Of a stretch of 7,995 nucleotides of DNA, positions 1 to 6,140 are shown one piece after another. The notes under the pieces were generated by a model. The model did not search any database, was not told where the DNA came from, and was given only the letters and a program-made list of their open reading frames with translations. Position numbers and translations under genes: made by a program. The stretch's first letter is position 1; the number at the start of each line of letters is the position of its first letter. The stretch is from SOIA01 sp050116035 (lineage in GTDB: Bacteria; Acidobacteriota; Aminicenantia; Aminicenantales; Aminicenantaceae), in NCBI GenBank assembly GCA_050116035.1, contig JASFPJ010000139.1, positions 1 through 7,995 of the forward strand, written 5' to 3'.

Positions 1-64
1 TGTTGAGCCGCGTGCCTCTGGGAGCCTGTATTTCCTTGTATTCATATTTTTTTGAATCAGTCAT
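1..64 (-). CDS. N-terminal fragment of an unidentified protein (runs off the window)
   Basis: An ATG at 64-62 opens a frame that stays open to the window edge (21 codons, beginning MTDSKKYEYKE and continuing IQAPRGTRLN). A strong Shine-Dalgarno AGGAGG lies at 75-70, 5 nt before the ATG, which is the main reason to believe this is a real start. The stretch APRGTR faintly recalls the beginning of histidyl-tRNA synthetases (APRGTRD), but the next residues do not continue that motif, so I assign no function. It follows gltX in the same direction after about 220 bp of repeat-like DNA. The Shine-Dalgarno can pair with CTCCT at 85-81 to form a small hairpin. Confidence 0.6.
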   Translation of the reverse strand, partial: MTDSKKYEYKEIQAPRGTRLN

Positions 65-114
65 GATAGCCTCCTCTTGAAGGAGTTCGATTTATTTCAT
101 CTATATTCATTGAT

Positions 115-206
115 AATCTTTTTTCTTATGAGATTGTCACTCTTCGCTAGTAATGACACAGCAAACGATGCGAATAGAGTGAAGCCATCTCTTATGAAAG
201 AAGATT
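115..206. repeat. Imperfect inverted repeat, decayed dispersed element
   Basis: The left arm (115-147) and the reverse complement of the right arm (170-206) align with few differences. Shared blocks in order are AATCTT, TTTC, GAGAT, TCACTCT and TCGC. The two arms are separated by about 22 bp. In the RNA downstream of gltX this would make a long imperfect stem-loop. The arm sequence (GAGATTG, TTCGCT, AATGACA) resembles the widely scattered bacterial repeat that reads roughly GAAGCAATCTC at one end and TGTCATTGCGAG at the other. That resemblance is from memory and unverified. A further degenerate copy of the core appears at about 233-247 (TCGCTCTCAATAACA against TCGCTAGTAATGACA at 144-158). The whole gap 65-284 holds no other gene that I can support. 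Confidence 0.6.
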
Positions 207-284
207 TTCCATGTTAAGGAATGACCATGCTTCGCTCTCAATAACATCTTCTCCACTTTAAATGATGCTTCTCCTAAACAGCGA

Positions 285-1724
285 TTATATCTCGCGACTC
301 ATAAATTGAGTCATAAATCTATCTATTCTTTCGATTGTTTTTTCTTTTCCAATAAGCTCGAGAACATCGAAAATCCCAGGGCTCACAGGCGTCCCCACCA
401 CGAGCATCCTCACGGCATGAATGAAGAGTGCCGCTTTGACATCCTCTTTCTCAGCGCGCTGCCGCAAGACCTGCTCGACATCATCCGCTAAAAAATCATC
501 CATCATAGAAAAATCATCTCTTAAAAGGGGAAGAAGAGTCTCCAGCCTTTCATCTTTCAAGTGCTTCTTGACTCCGGCAGGGTCATATTCATAATCATCG
601 GATAGAAAAGGTCTCGCTCTCACAGCAAAATCTTTGATTATCCGGCTCCTCTCTTTGAGCATATCGATCAATTTCAGGAACCAACTCTTTCGTTCTTCCG
701 CCAATTCCTCCCTCCAGAGATTCTCTCTTTTCAGTTCCTCTGTAACATACGGGGCAAGCACTTCGGCTGTCATCTGGGATATCAACTGTCCGTTAAGCCA
801 TTCCAACTTAGCCAAATCAAAGATGGGACTTCCTTTGCTCAGCTTCTCGAGTGAGAAACCCTGAATCATTTCCTCGGCCGAATAAATTCTTTCTTCTTTC
901 CCTGGAGACCAACTCATCTGAGCCAAAAAATTCAACATGGCCTGGGGAAAATATCCTTCTTCCCTGAACTGAAGAACAGATGTCACCCCGTGCCTCTTGC
1001 TCAGCTTCTTCTTGTCCGGACCGAGGATAAGAGCCAGGTGTGCAAATTCGGGAAGAGGGGAGCCAAAAGCCCTGTAAAGGAGAATCTGCTTAGGGGTGTT
1101 GGTAATATGGTCGTCTCCACGGATGATATGAGTTATTCCCTGCTCGATATCATCAACGACGACAGATAAATGGTAGGTGGGCAGACTATCCCCCCTCAGA
1201 AGAACAAAATCCTCTATATTCTGACTTTCCACGGATATATCCCCATGGATAAGGTCTTTGTATTTTATCTCTCCCTCTGGAACGAAAAACCGGATCGCAC
1301 GAGGGCGGCCTTCTTTAGCAAACCGCTCTTTCTCCTCTTCCGTTAGCCCAAAACACCGGCGGTCATACTCCCAGTATGTCCCTTTTGAAGTGGCTTCCTG
1401 TTTCCTTTTCTGAATTTCTTCGGGAAGACAAAAACAGTAATAGGCATGACCCTTTTCCACGAGCTCCTCTGCCTTATTTCTGTAAACATCGAGCCTCTCT
1501 GACTGGGAGAACGGACCCTCATCCCAATCTAATCCCAGCCATTGCAGCCCTTTTAAAATCCCTTCGCTCATCTCTTCAGAAGAGCGGGCGAAATCCGTAT
1601 CTTCAATCCGGAGGATAAATTTACCCGAATGATGGCGGGCAAAAAGCCAGTTAAAGAGTGAGGTGCGGGCAGCGCCGATATGGAGGTATCCGGTAGGACT
1701 CGGAGCAAACCTGACACGAACCAT
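285..1724 (-). CDS. gltX: Glutamyl-tRNA synthetase (class I)
   Basis: Cytoplasmic enzyme that attaches glutamate to tRNA-Glu using ATP. The 479-residue product has the usual length. It starts MVRVRFAPSPTGYLHIG, carrying the class I HIGH-type signature (HIGA, residues 15-18). The KMSKS-type loop is KLSKR at 240-244, within GPDKKKLSKRHG. A zinc-site-like insertion has Cys97, Cys99 and Cys124 (C-x-C-x24-C, with YDRRC), but the fourth ligand seen in E. coli is not obvious. The frame is open 34 codons further upstream (to 1826). I reject that extension because its residues do not resemble GltX, the family consensus starts at the chosen Met, and an extended -10 promoter lies inside it at 1747-1776. 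The Shine-Dalgarno is weak. The stop is TAA at 287-285. Whether it discriminates tRNA-Glu or also charges tRNA-Gln cannot be told here. Confidence 0.96.
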   Translation of the reverse strand: MVRVRFAPSPTGYLHIGAARTSLFNWLFARHHSGKFILRIEDTDFARSSEEMSEGILKGLQWLGLDWDEGPFSQSERLDVYRNKAEELVEKGHAYYCFCLPEEIQKRKQEATSKGTYWEYDRRCFGLTEEEKERFAKEGRPRAIRFFVPEGEIKYKDLIHGDISVESQNIEDFVLLRGDSLPTYHLSVVVDDIEQGITHIIRGDDHITNTPKQILLYRAFGSPLPEFAHLALILGPDKKKLSKRHGVTSVLQFREEGYFPQAMLNFLAQMSWSPGKEERIYSAEEMIQGFSLEKLSKGSPIFDLAKLEWLNGQLISQMTAEVLAPYVTEELKRENLWREELAEERKSWFLKLIDMLKERSRIIKDFAVRARPFLSDDYEYDPAGVKKHLKDERLETLLPLLRDDFSMMDDFLADDVEQVLRQRAEKEDVKAALFIHAVRMLVVGTPVSPGIFDVLELIGKEKTIERIDRFMTQFMSREI

Positions 1725-1746
1725 ATCTGTAGCCTGACTTTCTTTG

Positions 1747-1776
1747 AATATACCACAACGGAATGAAAAGCGTAAA
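1747..1776 (-). promoter_or_regulatory. Extended -10 sigma70-type promoter for gltX
   Basis: On the minus strand, TTTACG (-35, 1776-1771) is followed by an 18-bp spacer and TATATT (-10, 1752-1747), preceded by TGG to give an extended -10 (TGGTATATT). The predicted start of transcription, near 1740, leaves a short leader of about 16 nt before the gltX ATG at 1724. The rpmE promoter in this window has the same architecture. No mapping data are available. Confidence 0.55.
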
Positions 1777-1875
1777 CGGAAAAGGATAATTCGATGATAA
1801 AGAAGTATAGACATTAATAAGACCAAATAGTGAGTGATGACTGAATGATAAGGAGGACAGGCAACCTTTATTGAG

Positions 1876-1925
1876 AGGGATAATCCCTATCTTACCTTAC
1901 AAAAGGACTGAAAGGGACAGTCCCT
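1876..1925. repeat. Two small palindromes of form AGGGA-N3-TCCCT
   Basis: AGGGATAATCCCT (1876-1888) and AGGGACAGTCCCT (1913-1925) lie 37 bp apart in the 296-bp gap between gltX and the acidic-protein gene. Both have identical 5-bp arms and a different 3-nt centre. They could be dispersed repeat units, protein-binding sites or parts of a transcription terminator. The rest of the gap (1777-2020) shows no gene on the minus strand. Confidence 0.45.
1901..1923 (-). terminator. Candidate intrinsic terminator after the acidic-protein gene
   Basis: Read on the minus strand, GGACTG (1923-1918) can pair with CAGTCC (1910-1905) across a 7-nt loop, followed directly by TTTT (1904-1901) and then GT. It lies about 100 nt beyond the stop codons of the 544-residue gene and upstream of the gltX promoter, where a terminator is expected. 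The T tract is short and an alternative palindrome overlaps the 5' arm, so this is only moderately supported. Confidence 0.4.
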
Positions 1926-2020
1926 GAAAAAAGCAGCCTGACCTCTATTTAGGCTTTTGGATGAGTTGACTCTTCAGCGAATTTAAGGAGTGATATTCCC
2001 GATGAAGCGTTTGGCGTTTA

Positions 2021-3655
2021 TTAAATCCCTAATCCATCTATTATGGATTTTAAAAAATCCACTTTAGGGTCTGTAAGCGTATCAAATTCATACTTTATTT
2101 TCTTTGCGTACTCATCAAAAAACGTGAAATCATCCTGGTTACTCCAGTTCTGCATACTCAAGCTCTCGAGCATTTCCTTGAGAACCTTTTCATCAATGAT
2201 TTCAATAGTGAACTGAGGCAGGCTGGTGTTTTCTTTTTCTAATAATTTTGTCGCTATTTCAATCATTCCCCGGAGAGATTCTTGATGTCTGATAATTTCC
2301 TGTTTGACGAAAAACTGCTCCTTGGGCGCTTCAGTCTGGGTAAGTTTCTCATAAAGCTTCTTCCCCTCTCCCAGGTGTCTTTGCATGGCTGTGACGATAC
2401 ATTCGCTGTCAATTATTCTTCTCTCGTTGTACTCGTAATAACAGACTTCGCCGCCTTCTTCAGGTTCTGTTTTCTTGAATTTATTCAATATTTCAATAGC
2501 ATCAGAGGCGCGTCTGCCTGTAAAGGAACTGACTTCGCCTTCGACTGCTCCTGGTGCCCTCTCTACTTCTGGCTTCGGCTCTACCTCAGGTTCTATTTCC
2601 ACTTTGGGCTCGATCTCAACTTCTGGTTTGGGTTCAGTCTTAATTGTTTCGTCCGCCTTCTCTTCAGGAGTCGGAGCTGCGACCGTCTCTCTCTCATGGA
2701 TGTCAGGAACCTCCTCCTCTTTGGGTTCCTCTTTGGGCTCCTCCTTAACTTCTTCTTTCGGCTCCTCTTCTGGTTCTGGCTTATCCTGCCAGTGCTTCTT
2801 CCATCTCCCCGAAAACATGGTCTGCATAGTATCGCTCTCCTCGATCTCTATCTCCTTCTCCTCTGGGATGGGTTTTTCCTCTGAAGGGACTTCCGGGGCC
2901 TTCTCTATCTCTGGTTCAGGTTCTTCCCCGATGGATATTTCAGGCTCTTTCTCTATTGGAGGAGCTTCAGCCGGTGGTTTCTCTTCAATCTCTATTTCGG
3001 GCACTTTTTCCTCCTCTGGCTGGGGTTCCTCTCCGATGGATATTTCGGGCTCTTTCTCTACAGCAGGCTCCTCTACAGTAGGTTTTTCTTCTATCTCAAT
3101 CTCGGGCGTTTTTGCTGACTCAGGCAGAGGCTCCTCTCCGATGGCCACCTCTATCTCTTTCTCAGATGGAGGAGCTTCAGCGGGTTCAACTTTCTCTTCC
3201 ACCTCAAAACTCACTTCTTTTTCCGCAACAGGCTTCTCTTTTATTTCTATTGGAGGTGCGACCTCTTCAATTTTTTCTTCTTCCTTCACTTCTTCAGCCA
3301 CTTCCTCTTTTTTGGGCGCAACCTCTTCGGGTTTTTCCAACATTTCTTTAATTTTCTTCACCTTCTCTAATTCTTTCGTAAAATCCACTCCTGGTTCGGC
3401 ACCTTCAGCCTCTGGGGGTTCTGCTTTTGGGATTTCCATCTCAGGCGCTTCTTCTTTAAACTCAGGAATCTCAAATTCCTCTTTTTTCTCCTCTTCCGGG
3501 ATTGCTGGGGGGATTTCCTCAGTCTTCCGGCTCAATTCCTTCACTTTCGCGAGTTCCTTGTAAATCTTCTCTGTCAATTCCTCTATTTCCTTCTGAATCT
3601 GGACGGCTTTGTTAAGGTGTTCTTCCATCTCTTTTTTTATTTCATCGTTTGCCAT
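2021..3655 (-). CDS. Acidic Pro/Glu/Lys-rich repeat protein of unknown function
   Basis: This 544-residue protein matches no family I recognise. Residues about 4-45 look like a charged coiled coil (KKEMEEHLNKAVQIQKEIEE and on). Residues about 47-375 are low-complexity, dominated by Glu, Pro, Lys and Ile/Val, and surely disordered or extended. They include three 35-residue repeats (165-269), a Trp/Lys-rich island (275-292), an EEPK-type stretch (298-315) and PKPEVE/EPKVEIE-type repeats (342-366). Residues about 376-544 return to normal composition and look mainly helical (for example DAIEILNKFKK, MIEIATKLLEKE and VDFLKSIIDGLGI), with only two Cys (405 and 419). There is no signal peptide or membrane segment, so it is probably cytoplasmic. 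The start is well supported: AAGGAG 8 nt upstream of the ATG and a near-consensus promoter behind it. The gene ends in tandem TAA TAA stops and appears to be a single-gene transcript. A scaffold or tether role is a guess from architecture alone. Confidence 0.85.
   Translation of the reverse strand: MANDEIKKEMEEHLNKAVQIQKEIEELTEKIYKELAKVKELSRKTEEIPPAIPEEEKKEEFEIPEFKEEAPEMEIPKAEPPEAEGAEPGVDFTKELEKVKKIKEMLEKPEEVAPKKEEVAEEVKEEEKIEEVAPPIEIKEKPVAEKEVSFEVEEKVEPAEAPPSEKEIEVAIGEEPLPESAKTPEIEIEEKPTVEEPAVEKEPEISIGEEPQPEEEKVPEIEIEEKPPAEAPPIEKEPEISIGEEPEPEIEKAPEVPSEEKPIPEEKEIEIEESDTMQTMFSGRWKKHWQDKPEPEEEPKEEVKEEPKEEPKEEEVPDIHERETVAAPTPEEKADETIKTEPKPEVEIEPKVEIEPEVEPKPEVERAPGAVEGEVSSFTGRRASDAIEILNKFKKTEPEEGGEVCYYEYNERRIIDSECIVTAMQRHLGEGKKLYEKLTQTEAPKEQFFVKQEIIRHQESLRGMIEIATKLLEKENTSLPQFTIEIIDEKVLKEMLESLSMQNWSNQDDFTFFDEYAKKIKYEFDTLTDPKVDFLKSIIDGLGI
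2849..3163 (-). repeat. Three tandem 105-bp (35-residue) repeats inside the acidic protein
   Basis: Residues 165-199, 200-234 and 235-269 of the acidic protein are three units of exactly 35 residues. Each begins EKE and carries IGEEP at residues 8-12 of the unit, a P-E pair at 20-21 and EEKP at 25-28. Units 2 and 3 begin identically (EKEPEISIGEEP). The DNA repeats too: TCTCCGATGG or TCCCCGATGG and GGCTCTTTCTC recur at 105-bp spacing on the plus strand. A degenerate partial unit may precede them from residue 145. This points to growth by internal duplication, and repeat number may vary between strains. Confidence 0.85.
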
Positions 3656-3681
3656 CTCGATTCTCCTTTGCGTTTGCTAGT

Positions 3682-3710
3682 ATTTTATATGCGACTCGTA
3701 AAGCTGTCAA
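3682..3710 (-). promoter_or_regulatory. Near-consensus sigma70 promoter for the acidic-protein gene
   Basis: On the minus strand a perfect TTGACA (3710-3705) is followed by a 17-bp spacer and TAAAAT (3687-3682), which matches TATAAT at 5 of 6 positions. The predicted transcription start, near 3675, leaves a leader of about 20 nt with AAGGAG before the ATG at 3655. A 13-bp palindrome, TTCCCCTGGGGAA (3718-3730), lies just upstream of the -35. This is the strongest-looking promoter in the window, so the unknown protein may be well expressed. Confidence 0.7.
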
Positions 3711-3736
3711 GTGGAACTTCCCCTGGGGAAAATATT

Positions 3737-3777
3737 AAAAATAGGGAACTTATCATGTCACTCATGAACATATTCCC
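3737..3777 (-). terminator. Candidate intrinsic terminator of the rpmE-prfA-prmC operon
   Basis: Reading the minus strand, GGGAA (3777-3773) pairs with TTCCC (3748-3744). Inner pairing includes TAT/ATA and CATG/CATG with small bulges around a 5-nt loop. The stem is followed by TATTTTT (3743-3737) and further T-rich sequence. It lies about 170 nt beyond the prmC stop and just before the next promoter. The stem is interrupted, so the call is moderate. The remaining stretch 3778-3945 shows no gene or clear signal. Confidence 0.45.
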
Positions 3778-3945
3778 ACACTTGCACAGAAAATTCAATC
3801 CTATTCAAGCGCAATTTTGGGGATGGCATTTCCATCTCAACAATCCTGATTGAAACGATTTCCTTAGGGCATCCATCTCGAGAACAACCAAACAGTCAAA
3901 AGTCAGTCTTTCATTTCTTCCTTGTTAAAAATTCCAGAGAGAGAT

Positions 3946-4800
3946 TCACCTTCTTGTTCTTGCTGAAGCAACTCTATCTGTCCCTGAAAGGTCTTTATGA
4001 AACTTCACACCCTGCCAAACAGGGAAGGAATCAAGAATAGACTGGACATCATCTCTTTGATCGTACCCGATTTCGAAAAGAAGAAATCCGCCTGGCTTCA
4101 AGTACACCGGGGCTCCCTGGATTAATAGCTTGATGACCTCCAATCCTGCCTCTCCGGCCACCAGCGCGTTTTTGGGTTCTTGATCGCGTATTTCACTATT
4201 AAGGGTTATCCATTCTGCCTCTGAGACATAAGGAGGATTCGAGACTATAAAATCGCATTTTCCATCCAAGTGAAGCCTCTCTAGAGGAGCATAAAGGCTC
4301 CCAGCAATAAAGTTTACATTGGAAACCTTCTGATTCGACGCATTCATTCTCGCCAACCGCAAAGCTTTCCGCGATATATCCGTGGCAAAAATTCGTGTGG
4401 AGGGGAGTTCCTTGGCAAGAGAAATGGCTATGTTTCCACACCCTGTCCCGATATCCACGATGATTTCATCGTCTTCAGGCGAATAATCTAAGACCTTTTC
4501 CACAAGTAATTCTGTCTCCGGCCGGGGAATCAATACTCCTGGGGAAACTTTGAAGGGAATCGACCAGAATTCCTTGGATTCTATGAGATACGGGAGCGGA
4601 ATTCCTTTTAATCTTTCTGAAATCAGCCGATTAAAATGTTTTTCCTGGGCTCTTGGGACACTCCGGTCTAAAAAAGTCCAGAGCTGTTCCTCAGAGATGC
4701 AAAGGCACTTGAGCAGAAGGAGCTTGGCGCTAAGATGGGGATTGGGGAAATCTTTGAGCAGAGATTTTCCCTTTTGGAATAGTTCTTGGATTGTACTCAA
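3946..4800 (-). CDS. prmC: Peptide chain release factor N5-glutamine methyltransferase
   Basis: SAM-dependent methyltransferase that modifies the glutamine of the GGQ motif in RF1 and RF2, promoting efficient peptide release. The 284-residue length is typical. An N-terminal helical domain (residues 1-75, STIQELFQKGKSLL...) binds the release factor in known homologues. Next come IPRPETE (91-97), the SAM-binding DIGTGCGN (116-123) and the catalytic NPPY (188-191). The C-terminus has a DLSGTDRV block typical of the family. The start codon is TTG at 4800-4798; no ATG is available that would keep the conserved N-terminus. Only a weak GAG lies upstream, so translation is probably coupled to prfA, whose stop ends 12 nt before. 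The two genes share one reading frame. The stop is TGA. Confidence 0.95.
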   Translation of the reverse strand: MSTIQELFQKGKSLLKDFPNPHLSAKLLLLKCLCISEEQLWTFLDRSVPRAQEKHFNRLISERLKGIPLPYLIESKEFWSIPFKVSPGVLIPRPETELLVEKVLDYSPEDDEIIVDIGTGCGNIAISLAKELPSTRIFATDISRKALRLARMNASNQKVSNVNFIAGSLYAPLERLHLDGKCDFIVSNPPYVSEAEWITLNSEIRDQEPKNALVAGEAGLEVIKLLIQGAPVYLKPGGFLLFEIGYDQRDDVQSILDSFPVWQGVKFHKDLSGTDRVASARTRR

Positions 4801-4812
4801 TGAAAGCTCGGT

Positions 4813-5895
4813 TTATTCGGAGAGGCTGGCTCTCTCCTCCATCATTTTCGACTGAAAATGGAGTGTTAATGCATTGATGATTTGATCAATATCCCCATCG
4901 AGAACTGATTCTAGTTTATGGAGTGACAGATTCAGGCGATGATCGGTGACTCTGGATTGAGGGAAGTTATAGGTTCTTATTTTTTCACTCCTCTCCCCTG
5001 TCCCGACTTGAGATCTCCTGTCTTGAGCCATCTTTTCATGTTGTTCTCTTTGAGCGATATTCAACAGGCGAGAACGCAGAATCCGCAACGCTTTATCCTT
5101 ATTGCGGTGCTGTGATTTTTCATCCTGACAGGATACGACTAATCCTGACGGATTATGAGTCACCCGGATAGCTGTGTAATTGCGATTGACACTCTGCCCC
5201 CCCGGGCCAGAAGCTCCGAAGGCTTCTACATTCAAATCCTTCGGATCCAGCTCCACATCCACATCATCAGCCTCAGGGAGAACAGCCACTGTGACGGTGG
5301 AGGTGTGGATTCTGCCGCTGGCTTCAGTTTGAGGAATCCGCTGAACTCGATGCACTCCACTCTCATATTTGAACTGAGAATAGGCCTTCTCTCCCCGGAT
5401 GTTGACTATTATCTCTTTGAAGCCTCCGATGGGAGAGTAACTAGTGTTGAGAACCTCGATTTTCCACCCTTTCTTTTCTGCATACCGTGAATACATCCGG
5501 AATAAATCTTGTGCAAAAAGTGATGCTTCATCACCTCCTGCCCCAGCTCTAATCTCCAGCAAGACATTCTTCTCATCATTGGGGTCCTTCGGAAGTAGCA
5601 GTATTTTAAGCTCATCCTTAATCTCTTCTTGCTTTTTCTGAAGCTCTTTCAACTCTTCCTCGGCAAGATTCTTGAGTTCTGATTCTGAATCGGGATCAGC
5701 CAGGATTTCCTCCGATTCCTTGATATCCTTCGTTACCTTTTCATAATCTTCGTATTTTTTGACTAAGGGCTCTAGATCCGCACGGTCTTTAGCAATTTTT
5801 TTGATCTTTTGAGGGTCGGAAACTAAGGCGGGATCAGAGAGAGAGTGTGTGAGTTGGCGGTATTTCTCCTTGATATCTTCGAGTTCTTGAAGCAT
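4813..5895 (-). CDS. prfA: Peptide chain release factor 1 (RF1)
   Basis: Recognises UAA and UAG in the ribosomal A site and triggers peptide release. The product is 360 residues, the same length as E. coli RF1. The N-terminal domain is coiled-coil-like (1-105). Residues 188-190 are PQT, the P-x-T codon-recognition tripeptide of RF1 (RF2 has SPF). GGQ is at 232-234, within ASGPGGQSVN, and contacts the peptidyl-transferase centre. Immediately after GGQ the sequence is SVNRNYTAIRVTH, where many RF1 proteins have a VNTT-type sequence, so it is mildly divergent there. The ATG is only 5 nt after the rpmE stop with little Shine-Dalgarno, which suggests translational coupling. Its stop is UAA, a codon that it reads itself. 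The neighbouring prmC encodes the enzyme that methylates Gln234. Confidence 0.97.
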   Translation of the reverse strand: MLQELEDIKEKYRQLTHSLSDPALVSDPQKIKKIAKDRADLEPLVKKYEDYEKVTKDIKESEEILADPDSESELKNLAEEELKELQKKQEEIKDELKILLLPKDPNDEKNVLLEIRAGAGGDEASLFAQDLFRMYSRYAEKKGWKIEVLNTSYSPIGGFKEIIVNIRGEKAYSQFKYESGVHRVQRIPQTEASGRIHTSTVTVAVLPEADDVDVELDPKDLNVEAFGASGPGGQSVNRNYTAIRVTHNPSGLVVSCQDEKSQHRNKDKALRILRSRLLNIAQREQHEKMAQDRRSQVGTGERSEKIRTYNFPQSRVTDHRLNLSLHKLESVLDGDIDQIINALTLHFQSKMMEERASLSE

Positions 5896-5900
5896 CTCGG

Positions 5901-6113
5901 TTATTTTTTGGACTTAAGATCGCCATATTTCTTCTTGAATTTTTCAACTCGTCCGGCACTATCGACAAATTTCTGTTTGCCGGTAAAAAACGGATGGCAC
6001 TGGGAACAGATTTCCACCCGGATATCTTTCTTCGTGGATCGAGTGGTGAACGTATTGCCACACGCACAGGTAATCGTGCATTCTACGTATTCAGGATGAA
6101 TACCTTTTTTCAT
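5901..6113 (-). CDS. rpmE: 50S ribosomal protein bL31, zinc-binding form
   Basis: A 70-residue large-subunit protein that bridges to the small subunit in known ribosomes. The sequence begins MKKGIHPEYVECTITCACGN and contains CHPFFTGKQKFVDSAGRVEKF, closely matching E. coli bL31. Cysteines 16, 18, 36 and 39 form the zinc-binding set, marking the Cys-plus form rather than the zinc-independent paralogue. AAGGAG lies 9 nt before the ATG (6128-6123). It is the first gene of a tight rpmE-prfA-prmC operon behind an extended -10 promoter. In E. coli, bL31 represses translation of its own mRNA; whether that applies here is unknown. Confidence 0.97.
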   Translation of the reverse strand: MKKGIHPEYVECTITCACGNTFTTRSTKKDIRVEICSQCHPFFTGKQKFVDSAGRVEKFKKKYGDLKSKK

Positions 6114-6122
6114 TTCTATCTT

Positions 6123-6138
6123 CTCCTTGTTTAAGGAG
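6123..6138 (-). promoter_or_regulatory. rpmE ribosome-binding site inside a small inverted repeat
   Basis: CTCCTT (6138-6133) and the Shine-Dalgarno AAGGAG (6128-6123) are perfect complements separated by 4 nt on the minus strand. They could form a 6-bp hairpin that hides the ribosome-binding site. If transcription starts near 6134, as the adjacent -10 predicts, the 5' arm would be mostly absent. The hairpin would then exist mainly in read-through transcripts coming from the gene to the right. Confidence 0.4.
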
Positions 6139-6140
6139 GA

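Noticed and set aside
1725..1826. An N-terminal extension of gltX by 34 codons.
   Set aside because: The extension has no resemblance to GltX N-termini and contains an extended -10 promoter; the conserved start is at 1724.
2282..2884. A 200-codon plus-strand open frame rich in Phe and Leu, resembling a membrane protein.
   Set aside because: Same cause: antisense of Glu/Lys-rich codons gives Phe/Leu runs. It overlaps a well-supported gene.
2475..3563. A 362-codon plus-strand open frame rich in Ser and Gly, antisense to the acidic-protein gene.
   Set aside because: It is the mirror of GAA/GAG/CCN-rich codons in the real gene: low-complexity purine-rich coding DNA leaves the opposite frames open. 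It has no promoter or ribosome-binding site, and the minus-strand gene has both.
3617..3853. A 78-codon plus-strand frame across the promoter and terminator region.
   Set aside because: It overlaps the start of the acidic-protein gene antisense, crosses a promoter and terminator, and its sequence looks like no protein.
5834..6067. Minus-strand and plus-strand frames of about 77-84 codons across the rpmE/prfA junction.
   Set aside because: They lie in other frames of two unambiguous genes.
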